A stretch of DNA of 64,000 nucleotides from JASBYZ01 sp029983705 (GCA_965119715.1 OZ221969.1:682001-746000), one strand, 5' to 3'; positions 24,071 to 33,508 are shown, numbered from the stretch's first letter. The notes: a model not told the origin generated them from the letters alone. Program-made: numbers and translations.

Positions 24071-25192
24071 ATGCTCTTAGAGTTAGAGCAAAGCACTGAA
24101 GAATTACAAGAGCGCCTAGCTGAGGTTAGGCGCTATTTGCATATTGAAGACAAAGAGCAAGAGCTCTCTCGCTTAAACGCTGAGGCGCAGGCTCCTGATT
24201 TTTGGTCTGACCAAGCGCATGCCCAAGAAGTTATGGCTAAAAGCGCAGATCTTAAAAGCGAGATAGATAGCCTAAATGAGGCAGAAGACTTACTTGATGA
24301 GCTTACAGCCGCTGAAGAGCTTGCACTTGAGGAGCCAGAAGATGAGGCCTTAGCTGAGCTTGTGTATCAGACAAATAAAAAGCTCTACGGGCTCTTAGGT
24401 GAGCTTGAGCTTAACTCATGGTTTGATGGCGAGTTTGACCATGGAGATGCAATTGTCACCATTACTCCTGGTCAAGGCGGTCTCGAGGCCCAAGACTGGG
24501 TTGAGATGCTTCTTAAGATGTATCTCAAGTACTGTCAAAATAGAGGCTGGAAAGTAGATGTAAACCACACCAAAGTTGGAGAAGTTATAGGACTTGATCG
24601 GGCAACTTTTACCGTCTACGGTAAAAATGCCTACGGAATGCTTCACGCTGAGGCAGGAGTTCATCGCCTGGTAAGAATTTCTCCAACTGATGAAAAAAAG
24701 CGTAGACAGACCACCTTTGCTGGCGTACAAGTCTTGCCGGTCTTACCGGATGAGATTGAAGTAGAAATTAAGCCAGAAGATTTGCGGGTGGATGTCTATA
24801 GGTCTTCAGGTCCGGGAGGACAGTCGGTAAACACAACAGACTCTGCGGTGCGCCTGATTCACCAGCCCTCAGGCATTGTGGTTACGGTACAAAACGAAAA
24901 ATCCCAAATTCAAAACAAAGAAGCAGCAATGAAAATTTTGCGCTCTCGTTTGTATGAGCGCGAACTTCAAAGGCGACAAGAAAAGATTGAAGAGCTCAAA
25001 GGCCCTAAAAAAGATATATCGTTTGGTTCACAAATTAGGTCGTACGTCCTCTACCCCTATCAGATGATTAAAGATTTACGAAGCGGATACCAAAGTGGAG
25101 ACGTGGATGCGGTTTTAGACTCTGGTGAGCTTGATCCCTTTATCATCAATTATTTGCGTTATAAGACATCAAAAAATATTTCGGAGCACTAA
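24071..25192 (+). CDS. prfB: Peptide chain release factor 2
   Basis: RF2 ends translation at UAA and UGA. The GGQ motif that triggers peptide release is at residues 249-251 (SSGPGGQSVNTTDSAVR), in a normal 373-residue protein. The tripeptide that reads the stop codon, SPF in E. coli (205-207), aligns with SPT at 204-206. The reading frame is uninterrupted from the ATG, so the autoregulatory +1 frameshift (CUU UGA C near codon 26) seen in many bacteria is absent. The gene directly abuts secA and probably shares its mRNA. Confidence 0.96.
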   Translation: MLLELEQSTEELQERLAEVRRYLHIEDKEQELSRLNAEAQAPDFWSDQAHAQEVMAKSADLKSEIDSLNEAEDLLDELTAAEELALEEPEDEALAELVYQTNKKLYGLLGELELNSWFDGEFDHGDAIVTITPGQGGLEAQDWVEMLLKMYLKYCQNRGWKVDVNHTKVGEVIGLDRATFTVYGKNAYGMLHAEAGVHRLVRISPTDEKKRRQTTFAGVQVLPVLPDEIEVEIKPEDLRVDVYRSSGPGGQSVNTTDSAVRLIHQPSGIVVTVQNEKSQIQNKEAAMKILRSRLYERELQRRQEKIEELKGPKKDISFGSQIRSYVLYPYQMIKDLRSGYQSGDVDAVLDSGELDPFIINYLRYKTSKNISEH

Positions 25193-25197
25193 AACCT

Positions 25198-26142
25198 ATG
25201 AGTGAAGAGACCTTACAAGAGCAAGCGAGTAATAAGAAGTTTAAATTTGATGGCAAACTTGGAGTAAATGAACTTAAGAGCAAACGAGAAATTGTCTTTG
25301 AGTACTTCATGATTTTAGTGGGTGCATTTATTGCAGCCCTCGGCTTAAATCTCTTTTTAATTCCAGGAGAGCTTGCAGCGGGTGGTGCAAGTGGTCTTGC
25401 TACCATTATTTATCACTTAGGACTTCGCTTTGATGTGATTATTCCGGTGGGTCTTCAAACCATTGCAATGAACGTGCTCTTAATGATTCCGGTGTATAAG
25501 AGCGGCGGACTTAAGTATGCAAGTAAAACTATCGCAGGTATTTTAGCTCTTGCCGTAATGATTGACGTGACCGCACCGTTTTGCCCCTCACTTGTTGGTG
25601 ATGACCTCTTTTTAGCAGGTATTTGGGGTGGCGTCTTAAACGGTATTGGACTGGGTTTGGTATTTAGAGTAGGTGCCAACACCGGAGGTACCGATATTCT
25701 TGCCCAGATATTTGCAAAGCACTCAGCACTTTCTGTAGGTGTGTGGCTTGCAATTATTGACATCATTATTGTTGCCGCCTCAGCCCCAATATTTTCAATC
25801 AGGACTGCACTTATTGCAGCTATTGCCATGTTTGTTATGACCTTTATTATCGATAAGGTCGTTGACGGTCCTAAAACAGAGCGTGCAGCCTTTATAATTT
25901 CTACGAACACTCAAGAAATTGGTCAAGCTATCCTTTATGATTTAGGAAGAGGTTGTACTAAACTTCAGGCAGAGGGTATGTGGACAAATGAAGAGCGTCC
26001 GGTACTCTTTTGTGTACTCTCTCGTAAAGAGATTGGTATGTTAAAAACTATCGTAAGCAGTCTTGATAGTAATGCAATAGTAATAATTTCAGATGTAAAT
26101 GAAGCATTTGGTGAAGGATTTAAGAAGATGGGAGTCCAATGA
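25198..26142 (+). CDS. YitT-family membrane protein (DUF161/DUF2179)
   Basis: The 314-residue protein has a short charged N-terminus, five to six membrane helices between residues 35 and 215 and a C-terminal soluble domain of the DUF2179 type with the LSRKEIGMLKTIVSSLDSNA pattern. The GANTGGTDILAQI motif near residue 160 is typical of YitT proteins. No transport activity is firmly established for the family. It overlaps the transketolase gene by four bases (ATGA), which indicates co-translation. Confidence 0.88.
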   Translation: MSEETLQEQASNKKFKFDGKLGVNELKSKREIVFEYFMILVGAFIAALGLNLFLIPGELAAGGASGLATIIYHLGLRFDVIIPVGLQTIAMNVLLMIPVYKSGGLKYASKTIAGILALAVMIDVTAPFCPSLVGDDLFLAGIWGGVLNGIGLGLVFRVGANTGGTDILAQIFAKHSALSVGVWLAIIDIIIVAASAPIFSIRTALIAAIAMFVMTFIIDKVVDGPKTERAAFIISTNTQEIGQAILYDLGRGCTKLQAEGMWTNEERPVLFCVLSRKEIGMLKTIVSSLDSNAIVIISDVNEAFGEGFKKMGVQ

Positions 26143-27002
26143 GCCGTATCGCAGGCGCTCCAAAAGCGGAGGACTTTGATTTAGCTGAGATTCAAAAGCG
26201 TGCACACTGCATGAGAAAACACATCTTACGTATGGTACATGCTGCAAAAAGCGGACATCCTGGTGGGTCTTTGTCTGCTGCAGATATTATGGCATGCCTC
26301 TATTTTGGTGGTGCCTTAAGCTATGACCCTGAAGACCCTCAAAATCCAGATCGTGACCGCTTTGTTCTCTCAAAAGGACATGCGGCACCGGTACTCTACG
26401 CTGCACTTCATGAGGTGGGCTACATTCCAGATGAGTGGCTTGATACGCTTCGCCACTTAAACTCAAAGCTTCAAGGACATCCTGATATGCTTAAGTGCCC
26501 AGGCGTTGAGGCATCAACCGGCTCGCTCGGTCAAGGACTTTCTATTGCAAGTGGTATTGCGCTTGGGCTTGCTCAAGAGGATAGGCAAAGCGGCAAAGAG
26601 CTTCGCCACGTATTTGTAATGACGGGTGACGGTGAGCTTCAAGAAGGCCAAAACTGGGAAGCCCTCATGTATGCGGCCTACAAAAAGATCAACAATCTTG
26701 TGGCTATTGTTGACCACAACAGACTTCAAATTGACGGCTTTTTAGATGACGTGCTCTCTCTTGGAGACCTAAACGCTAAGTTTGAAGCCTTTGGATGGAA
26801 GACCTTTGTAATAGATGGCCACGATATAAAGGCTATTCAAGAAGCGCTTCTTGCTGCTAAGGCCTACGAGGAAGGCCCTGTTGTTATACTGTGTAACACC
26901 ATTAAAGGCAAGGGAATTTCTTACATGGAAGACCAGGCTGGATGGCACGGTAAGGCTCCAAATGATGATGAATACAAGACCGCTCTCAGTGAGCTTTTAT
27001 AA
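26139..27002 (+). CDS. Transketolase, N-terminal (thiamine diphosphate-binding) subunit
   Basis: This is the first half of a split transketolase of the non-oxidative pentose phosphate pathway. It has the conserved HAAKSGHPGGSLS start, LSKGHAAP, GSLGQGLS and the ThDP/Mg motif GDGELQEG followed by NHR-like DHNRLQ. The 287-residue length fits split archaeal/actinobacterial forms. It overlaps YitT by four bases, and the C-terminal subunit follows within 20 bases. The paralogous DXS-like enzymes have different spacing, so transketolase is favoured. Confidence 0.93.
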   Translation: MSRIAGAPKAEDFDLAEIQKRAHCMRKHILRMVHAAKSGHPGGSLSAADIMACLYFGGALSYDPEDPQNPDRDRFVLSKGHAAPVLYAALHEVGYIPDEWLDTLRHLNSKLQGHPDMLKCPGVEASTGSLGQGLSIASGIALGLAQEDRQSGKELRHVFVMTGDGELQEGQNWEALMYAAYKKINNLVAIVDHNRLQIDGFLDDVLSLGDLNAKFEAFGWKTFVIDGHDIKAIQEALLAAKAYEEGPVVILCNTIKGKGISYMEDQAGWHGKAPNDDEYKTALSELL

Positions 27003-27021
27003 GGAAAGGTTGGATGAACAC

Positions 27022-27945
27022 ATGGCTAGAGCAACGCGTGAAGCTTTTGGTGAAACCCTTATAGAGCTTGCAGAGCAGGGACTGGATGTCGTTGCAGTTG
27101 ATGCAGACCTTGCAGGTTCAACAACCACTGCTAAATTTGGTGTGGCATACCCTGATAGATTTTTTGATGTGGGCATTGCCGAGCAAAACATGATGGATCT
27201 TGCAGCAGGTCTTTCACTTACCGGAAAGATTGCCTTTACCGGCTCATTTGCAGTATTTGGTACGGGTAGATGCTATGACCAAATAAGAAACACTGTGGCA
27301 TATGCAAATTTAAACGTAAAGATTTGCCCAACGCATGCAGGTATTTCTGTTGGTCCTGATGGCGGAAGCCACCAGATGCTTGAAGACATCTCTCTTATGC
27401 GTACCCTACCTAACATGCGTGTACTTGTACCTGCAGACTATATGAGCGCAAAGGCTGCTTTAAGACTTGCAAGCAAGGTAGACGGCCCAGTATACGTTCG
27501 CATGGGTAGGCAAAAGGTTGCAGAGATTTTTGATGAGGAACCATCGCTTGAGTTTGGTGGGTCAAACCTCCTTCGTGAGGGTAGTGACATCACCATTGTG
27601 TCTTGCGGCGTGATGGTAGAACTGGCAATGCAGGCAGCCCAAAAACTGAGCAAAGAGGGAATAGAGGCAGAAGTTATTGATGCTTACTCTATTGTTCCTT
27701 TTGACGAGAAGACCCTGCTCTCATCGGCCAGAAAAACTAAACGAGTTCTCACAATAGAAGAGCACTCAATCTATGGTGGACTGGGCTCAACTGTTGCAGA
27801 GATTTTGTCAGAGAGCGAGCCAACAAAGCTCAAGCGCATGGGTATGGATAGAATTTTTGGTACATCAGGTAACTTTGAAGAGCTCCTTGGCCACTTTGAG
27901 TTAGATGTTGACTCAATTGTGCGCACTTGCAAGAACTTATTTTAA
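27022..27945 (+). CDS. Transketolase, C-terminal (pyrimidine-binding and C) subunit
   Basis: This is the second half of the split transketolase. The catalytic glutamate that activates the ThDP cofactor is in DVGIAEQNMMDLAAGLS, and the substrate-phosphate region THAGISVGPDGGSHQ is present. ATG at 27022 is chosen, with GGAAAGG upstream at 27003-27009; an in-frame TTG at 27010 would add four residues but sits against the ribosome site. The longer open frame upstream overlaps the N-terminal subunit and is not real coding sequence. Confidence 0.93.
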   Translation: MARATREAFGETLIELAEQGLDVVAVDADLAGSTTTAKFGVAYPDRFFDVGIAEQNMMDLAAGLSLTGKIAFTGSFAVFGTGRCYDQIRNTVAYANLNVKICPTHAGISVGPDGGSHQMLEDISLMRTLPNMRVLVPADYMSAKAALRLASKVDGPVYVRMGRQKVAEIFDEEPSLEFGGSNLLREGSDITIVSCGVMVELAMQAAQKLSKEGIEAEVIDAYSIVPFDEKTLLSSARKTKRVLTIEEHSIYGGLGSTVAEILSESEPTKLKRMGMDRIFGTSGNFEELLGHFELDVDSIVRTCKNLF

Positions 27946-27958
27946 AGGCTTGTGAAGA

Positions 27959-27973
27959 TGCACAATATGTGCA
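27959..27973. promoter_or_regulatory. Palindrome upstream of ftsE
   Basis: TGCACA-ATA-TGTGCA is a perfect inverted repeat 14 bases after the transketolase stop and 50 bases before ftsE. A TGATAATAT sequence that could hold a -10 element lies just downstream (27982-27990). It may be an operator or a weak terminator; no T run follows. Confidence 0.4.
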
Positions 27974-28022
27974 AGTAACTCTGATAATATAACCTGCGTA
28001 CTATCCATAGATTGGAGTAAAT

Positions 28023-28883
28023 GTGGCTCAAACTGAAGCTAATCAAAATCAGGCTGCAGATTTGGGAGCAATTCCGGATATTAATGATTCGTATGAAGAG
28101 ACGAATTACGAATATGATGAATACGTTCCTAATGAGGCACCATTTGTAGATGAAGAGCTTCGTCCGTGCAACAACGGTCCAAGCGTTATCACTATGAATA
28201 ATGTCACCAAGGTATACCCAGCTCAGCCTAATAAACCTGCGCTCAAAGACGTTTCTGTAAAAATTGCTGCAGGTGAATTTGTCTTTTTAGTTGGACACTC
28301 AGGTTCTGGTAAATCAACCTTTATTCGAATGCTTACCAATGAAATTAAGCCAAGTGCTGGCCAAATTATGGTTGCAGGCCAAGACTTAGTTGGCATGAAG
28401 GCATGGAAGGTTCCATACCTTAGAAGAAACATTGGCTGTGTGTTCCAAGACTTTAAATTATTGCCAGAAAAAACTGCCTTTGAAAACGTTGCCTTTGCGC
28501 TTGAGTGCATTGGTAAGTCAAAGCATGTTATTAGAACTCAAGTACCAGAAGTGCTCAGGCTTGTAGGTCTGGGTGAGAAGATGGATGCACTACCTGATGA
28601 GCTTTCAGGTGGTGAGCAGCAGAGAGTGTCTGTAGCACGCGCCTTTGTTAATAGGCCTCCACTTCTTTTGTGCGATGAGCCTACCGGTAACTTAGACCCA
28701 GCAATTTCACTGGGTATTATGAAGCTCTTAGAGCGCATTAACAGAACTGGTACAACGGTTGTTGTAGCAACTCATGACCGTGAGATGGTTGATTCAATGC
28801 GTCGTCGCGTTATAACGATTGAAAATGGATCAATTATCAGTGACGTAGAGAACGGAGTGTATGGCTGCTATGGTGACCTTTAA
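28023..28883 (+). CDS. ftsE: Cell division ATP-binding protein FtsE with N-terminal extension
   Basis: FtsE is the ATPase of the FtsEX complex that activates peptidoglycan hydrolases at the septum. Walker A GHSGSGKST is at residues 91-99, the signature LSGGEQQRVSVARA near residue 195 and Walker B LLLCDEPTGNLD near 220. The protein begins with about 54 acidic, Glu/Asn/Tyr-rich residues that ordinary FtsE proteins (about 230 residues) lack. The start is GTG at 28023 with GGAG upstream. A later start near residue 58 (ATG at 28194) would give a normal-size FtsE, but no clear ribosome site precedes it. It overlaps ftsX by 23 bases. Confidence 0.93.
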   Translation: MAQTEANQNQAADLGAIPDINDSYEETNYEYDEYVPNEAPFVDEELRPCNNGPSVITMNNVTKVYPAQPNKPALKDVSVKIAAGEFVFLVGHSGSGKSTFIRMLTNEIKPSAGQIMVAGQDLVGMKAWKVPYLRRNIGCVFQDFKLLPEKTAFENVAFALECIGKSKHVIRTQVPEVLRLVGLGEKMDALPDELSGGEQQRVSVARAFVNRPPLLLCDEPTGNLDPAISLGIMKLLERINRTGTTVVVATHDREMVDSMRRRVITIENGSIISDVENGVYGCYGDL

Positions 28884-29796
28884 ACTCGGATATTCTCTAC
28901 GTGAGGCACTCAGCCACTTTAAGAGAAATCTTTCAACCTCACTGGGTGCTGTGGTAACAATCTTTTTATCACTCTTTATTATTGGCGCCTTTGTGCTTGG
29001 CGGTATGCTCGTAAACAATATTGTTGGCGATGTTGAAAACCGCGTAACCATCCAAGCCTTTGTAGCAGATGATGCAGACCAGGTTCAACTTGATACCTTT
29101 AAGCAAAAGCTTGAAGGCATGAATCACGTGCAAGAGGTGACCTTTAAGGGCAAAGATGAGGCACTTGCTGAGTATCGTGAGACTATGAAGTCTGCAAATG
29201 CCCAAGATGCAATTGCCCAGCTTGATGGTCAAAATCCAGTTCCTGCTTCCTTTGTTATCAAGCTTGATGACCCTCAAGAAGTAGAAACTATTGCTAAGCA
29301 AATTATGGAAGATAGCGACTTTGCAGCTATTGCTGATAGCAAAGATAATATCCAAACCTCTGTTCAATACGGTGCAGGCTCAGTAGAAAATCTCTTTGTA
29401 TTTTCTAACTATCTGCGTATTGTAGGCGTTGTTATTGTTGGACTTTTAGTATTTGTTGCCTTTGTATTTATCAACAACACCATTCGTCTTTCAATTATGG
29501 CGCGCAGACGTGAGATTTCTATCATGCGCTTAGTTGGTGCATCCAACTCATTTATTAGAGGACCATTTGTGACTGAAGGTGTCTTGCAGGCGCTCACTGG
29601 ATCTTTGCTTGCAATCATCTCACTTGAGCTCATGCGTATCTTCTTGCTTCCAGTGGTTGCAAACAGCTTACAATTTTTACCAATCGCACTAGATGGTTCT
29701 AAAGTATTTATAGTGTATGCAGCACTTGTTGGTATTGGACTTTTAATTGGACTCTTTGGATCTGCTCTAGCTATGCGCAGATATCTCAAGGTGTAA
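28861..29796 (+). CDS. ftsX: Cell division membrane protein FtsX
   Basis: The 311-residue protein has the FtsX layout: one N-terminal membrane helix (about residues 24-47), an extracellular domain of about 130 residues, and three C-terminal helices, with the ARRREISIMRLVGAS coupling-helix motif. It transmits the FtsE signal to extracellular hydrolases. The ATG at 28861 has GGAG just three bases upstream; ATG at 28870 is an alternative start, three residues shorter. It overlaps ftsE. Confidence 0.95.
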   Translation: MAAMVTFKLGYSLREALSHFKRNLSTSLGAVVTIFLSLFIIGAFVLGGMLVNNIVGDVENRVTIQAFVADDADQVQLDTFKQKLEGMNHVQEVTFKGKDEALAEYRETMKSANAQDAIAQLDGQNPVPASFVIKLDDPQEVETIAKQIMEDSDFAAIADSKDNIQTSVQYGAGSVENLFVFSNYLRIVGVVIVGLLVFVAFVFINNTIRLSIMARRREISIMRLVGASNSFIRGPFVTEGVLQALTGSLLAIISLELMRIFLLPVVANSLQFLPIALDGSKVFIVYAALVGIGLLIGLFGSALAMRRYLKV

Positions 29797-29815
29797 TAAA
29801 GGTAGATTAGAAACT

Positions 29816-31396
29816 ATGAAGGATAGCAAACCAGACTTACATGTAGTGAACTCAGAAGATGAGTCTACTCAAGAGCAGGAAGACACTAATGCCTATGGTG
29901 TCACGCTTTTGCAGCCGGAAACGGAGCAAAAGCAGTCCAGGCTCAGCTTCTTTGCTATCTTTCTTGTAGTGCTTTTGGTGCTTGCCCTTATTTTGGCTTT
30001 TATCTTAGGTCTTAACGTGGGTAAGCAAAACTCTGATGTGCTCTTGCAGTTGGGCTTTCCGGTAGCAAGTGAAAACAATGATGCTGCTAATAAAGAGAAG
30101 AAGGCCCATGCAACTGACCTTTCTAATCGTGTGGTTGAGGCTGCAGAGATGCTCTCTCAAGAAGCTCTCAACCCATCATCTCTTGAAAGCAATACCGCAG
30201 GCGCTATCACAGGCATGCTTGCTGCAAGCAATGATCGCTATGCTCAGTACTACGATCCGGCTCACTTTAAGATGTTTCAAGAAGAAAACGCTGGTGAGTT
30301 TGGTGGCATTGGTGTAGTGCTTGCCGATAAAGACGGTAAGGCCTATATCTCTAAGGTTTATGAAAATACCCCAGCATCAAATGCAGGACTTGCAGCAGGT
30401 GACTACATTGTTGCAATTAATGGCGAGAAGCGCGAGCCATGGACGGTTGAAGGTGTAGCACAGACCATCAGGGGAGAGGCAGGTAAAACCTTTACGCTCT
30501 CGTGGGTATCTGTGGACGCTCAAGGTCAGGTGTCTGAAGAAAAGACCGCTAAGCTTACCACTGAAAAAATTGAGTATCCGGTAGTTCATTCAAAGATGCT
30601 TGAAAACAAGGTAGGACTTATTCAAATAGATAAGTTCAACTCACTTTCTGAAGGTGAAGTTGCTAAGGCCATAAATCAGCTTACACGTGAGGGCGCACAG
30701 GGCTTTATTTTAGACTTACGCGGAAACCCCGGTGGCCTTCTTGACCAGGCTGTTGCAGTGTCTTCTCACTTTATTAAACGCGGCGGCGTTGTAGAGGTTG
30801 AATCTAAAAACGGTGCGCGTGAGAGAAAGAGTGTAAGCGGACAGCAGCTTACCGACAAGCCTTTGGTTGTCTTAATTGACGGAGATTCCGCATCTACCAC
30901 AGAGATTGTCTCATCCGCAATTCAAGATCATGAGCGTGGTCTTTTAGTAGGTGACTTAAGTTTTGGTAAGGGTACGGTTCAGGTGATTGAACAGTTTAGC
31001 TTTGGCGGAGGTATGAAGTTTACTATTGCTCATTACCTCACTGCTAACGGAAACCCTGTAGACCAGCTTGGTGTCCTTCCTGACCTCGTAGTTCCTATGG
31101 ATAAGTCCTTAAGAAACGTAGAGGGTCAAGACATCCAAATGCAAAAGGCCCAAGAGCTGGTGAATAAAATCATAGCCAGTGGTGGAAACCTATCTGTTGA
31201 GGGCCTAAGCAATGCGCCAGGTTCTCAGGCAGAGCTTACTACTCAAGCGCGTGATAAGCGCAATAAAGAACTTGAAGCCCTAGAGCTCAAGCTCAAAGAG
31301 GCTCAGGCTGCAATACTTACCAATGCGCAGACTACAGAAACGCAGAGCGCACAACCAGCTCAGCCAAGTAAGCCAGAAAGCAAAAACACTGACTAG
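29816..31396 (+). CDS. S41-family C-terminal processing protease (Ctp) with PDZ domain
   Basis: The 526-residue protein has one membrane helix at residues 44-66, a PDZ domain at about 160-235 (with GEFGGIGVVLADKDG), and an S41 catalytic domain with Ser360 in GDSASTTEI and Lys385 in SFGKGTVQ as the catalytic pair. The tail is Gln/Ala/Thr-rich and probably disordered. Located after ftsEX, it likely processes an envelope or division-related protein outside the membrane; in other bacteria FtsEX and Ctp act on the same hydrolases, but this link is inferred here from gene order. Confidence 0.92.
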   Translation: MKDSKPDLHVVNSEDESTQEQEDTNAYGVTLLQPETEQKQSRLSFFAIFLVVLLVLALILAFILGLNVGKQNSDVLLQLGFPVASENNDAANKEKKAHATDLSNRVVEAAEMLSQEALNPSSLESNTAGAITGMLAASNDRYAQYYDPAHFKMFQEENAGEFGGIGVVLADKDGKAYISKVYENTPASNAGLAAGDYIVAINGEKREPWTVEGVAQTIRGEAGKTFTLSWVSVDAQGQVSEEKTAKLTTEKIEYPVVHSKMLENKVGLIQIDKFNSLSEGEVAKAINQLTREGAQGFILDLRGNPGGLLDQAVAVSSHFIKRGGVVEVESKNGARERKSVSGQQLTDKPLVVLIDGDSASTTEIVSSAIQDHERGLLVGDLSFGKGTVQVIEQFSFGGGMKFTIAHYLTANGNPVDQLGVLPDLVVPMDKSLRNVEGQDIQMQKAQELVNKIIASGGNLSVEGLSNAPGSQAELTTQARDKRNKELEALELKLKEAQAAILTNAQTTETQSAQPAQPSKPESKNTD

Positions 31397-31429
31397 TTTA
31401 TAGAACACATAAGATAGGAAGGACCAGGC

Positions 31430-33439
31430 ATGGCAAAGGGTAGAAGAAAATCACGATACAAGGGCCGCCGTCCTTCTCATAATGACCTCATGGTGGGTCA
31501 GATTCGCATTAACCGCAAAGGCTTTGGCTTTATAGAGACCCCACACGGTTCCTATCACATTGCAAAAAAGCATATTGGGCCTGCTATGAATGGCGATAAG
31601 GTCGCGGTGAGAAAAGAACGCTCAGGCTCTAAAGGCCCGCAGGCATCGGTGGTGCGTGTACTGGAAAGAGCGCATGAGGCCTTTGTGGGTCGCTTTGAAT
31701 CAAATGGCGTTATAAACGTGGTGGTGCCCTTAGATGACCGCCTTGCCCATGACTTCTTTTTAGATCCCCAAGACAAAAGTTTTAAGAAGCTCAAGGTACA
31801 TGATGAGGATATTGTTTATGCCCAAATAACGCTCTTCCCAAATAGAAAGTCTGCCGGCATGTGCACTATCACTCGTAAAATTGGTGAGCAGGGTGACAAT
31901 AACCTAGCAATTGAGCAAGTTATTGCCTCACATGATTTGCAGACTCACTTTTCTGATGCGGTTAAAGCAGAGGCTAAAGCCTTAAAACTTGATATTGATG
32001 AGGCGCTTAAAGATCCTCTGAGAAAAGACATTAGAGACCGGCTGATAATAACTATTGACCCCTATGATGCGCGTGACTTTGATGATGCCGTCTCACTTAA
32101 ACAGCTTGATGATGGAAGCTCAATTTTGGGTGTACACATTGCAGATGTATCTCACTATGTACAGTGGAACTCTTCCATTGACATCGCAGCTCGCCAGAGG
32201 TCTACTTCTACCTATTTAGTGGACCGCGTTTTGCCTATGCTTCCAGAAGAGCTCTCAAATGAGCTCTGCTCACTTAAGCCCCATGAAGACCGACTTGCAC
32301 TCAGTGTAGACATGAAGCTTAATAAGGACGCTGAGGTAGTAGATGCAAAGTTTTACCCAAGCATTATTCACTCAAAGCATCGCCTCTCTTATGATGCCGC
32401 AGATGCACTATTACAGCGTGACGAAGACCAGCTTAAGGCATTTTCAAGCCACACTGACCTTGCGCTTGAAGACATGCTTAAGCTCCTTGATGGGCTTAAT
32501 GCGCTTGCTAAAAAGCGCCACGCGCGCAGGCAAAAACTTGGAGGTATTGATTTTGAGAGTGAAGAGGCAAAGGTTGTCTTAGACAAAGATGGTTTTCCTA
32601 CGGGGGTAAGCGTAAGAAAACCTACTGATGCCACCTCCTTAATTGAAGAGGCAATGCTTGCAGCAAATGAGTCTGTTGCACGCTTTTTGTCTTCAAATGG
32701 TGTCGCCTCTGCATTTAGAGTTCACGAGCCTCCAATGCAGGATGCACTTGAGGGTTTGGTACTAATCCTTCAAGAATTTAATATTGGCGATAGGGAACTT
32801 GCCTTACAGCTAAGTGTAGGAAGTCCTTTTGCTCTTCAAGATATTATCGCAAGGGTTAAGGGAAGACCTGAGGAGTACCTGGTGTCTCAACTGGTATTAA
32901 GAAGCATGAGGCGGGCAGAATACCTTCCAGATGACCTTGGCCACTTTGGACTTGGAATGGATTCTTACTGTCACTTTACTTCTCCAATTAGGCGCTATCC
33001 TGACCTGATCTGTCACAGGGCACTTAAGGCAAAGCTTGCCGGTATTGAGAAAAAAGATCCAAATATCCAAGATCAAAATAGGCTTTTACCTGAGCTTTGC
33101 AAGCATGCCTCAGTAATGGAGCGCGAAGCTGATGATGCTGCACGCCAAACTCAAAAAATTAAGCTTGCCCAGTATATGGAGCAATTTATAGGCCAGGCCT
33201 ATAGCGGAGTTGTGACTGGGATAGATACCTTTGGACTCTTTGTGAGACTTGATGAAACAACAGCAGAGGGGCTTTTGCCTATTAAAAAGCTGGGCGATGA
33301 GTGGTTTGACTTTGACCACGAAAAGAAGACTTTACAATCTGAAAGTTCAAACAAGCGATACCGTCTTGGTCAGAGAATTGCGGTAGTGGTAGACAATGTT
33401 GATGTGTCCGCAGGCTATGTGAACTTTGCATTGGCATAA
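31430..33439 (+). CDS. rnr: Ribonuclease R
   Basis: RNase R is a processive 3'-5' exoribonuclease that degrades structured RNA and works with tmRNA in quality control. The product (669 residues) begins with a very basic stretch (GRRKSRYKGRRPSHND), has cold-shock-type domains, the RNB catalytic motif DPYDARDFDDAVSL near residue 210 with its aspartates, the TSPIRRYPDLICHRALK motif, and a C-terminal S1 domain. Located within 2.1 kb of smpB and 6.2 kb of ssrA. It is shorter than the E. coli protein (about 813), which is common in Gram-positives. Confidence 0.94.
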   Translation: MAKGRRKSRYKGRRPSHNDLMVGQIRINRKGFGFIETPHGSYHIAKKHIGPAMNGDKVAVRKERSGSKGPQASVVRVLERAHEAFVGRFESNGVINVVVPLDDRLAHDFFLDPQDKSFKKLKVHDEDIVYAQITLFPNRKSAGMCTITRKIGEQGDNNLAIEQVIASHDLQTHFSDAVKAEAKALKLDIDEALKDPLRKDIRDRLIITIDPYDARDFDDAVSLKQLDDGSSILGVHIADVSHYVQWNSSIDIAARQRSTSTYLVDRVLPMLPEELSNELCSLKPHEDRLALSVDMKLNKDAEVVDAKFYPSIIHSKHRLSYDAADALLQRDEDQLKAFSSHTDLALEDMLKLLDGLNALAKKRHARRQKLGGIDFESEEAKVVLDKDGFPTGVSVRKPTDATSLIEEAMLAANESVARFLSSNGVASAFRVHEPPMQDALEGLVLILQEFNIGDRELALQLSVGSPFALQDIIARVKGRPEEYLVSQLVLRSMRRAEYLPDDLGHFGLGMDSYCHFTSPIRRYPDLICHRALKAKLAGIEKKDPNIQDQNRLLPELCKHASVMEREADDAARQTQKIKLAQYMEQFIGQAYSGVVTGIDTFGLFVRLDETTAEGLLPIKKLGDEWFDFDHEKKTLQSESSNKRYRLGQRIAVVVDNVDVSAGYVNFALA

Positions 33440-33441
33440 GC

Positions 33442-33470
33442 TAACTTATATGCTTTGAGGGTAGTATAAT
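33442..33470 (+). promoter_or_regulatory. Candidate promoter of the M42 peptidase gene
   Basis: TATAAT at 33465-33470 lies 38 bases before the start codon; the best -35 at 17-base spacing is only TAACTT (33442-33447). Confidence 0.35.
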
Positions 33471-33508
33471 CAGTACCCAAAAAATGAATGATAGAAATAG
33501 GAGAGACA

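Noticed and set aside
26851..27021. Long N-terminal extension of the transketolase C-terminal subunit
   Set aside because: The extra part overlaps the coding sequence of the N-terminal subunit in another frame and is not conserved sequence.
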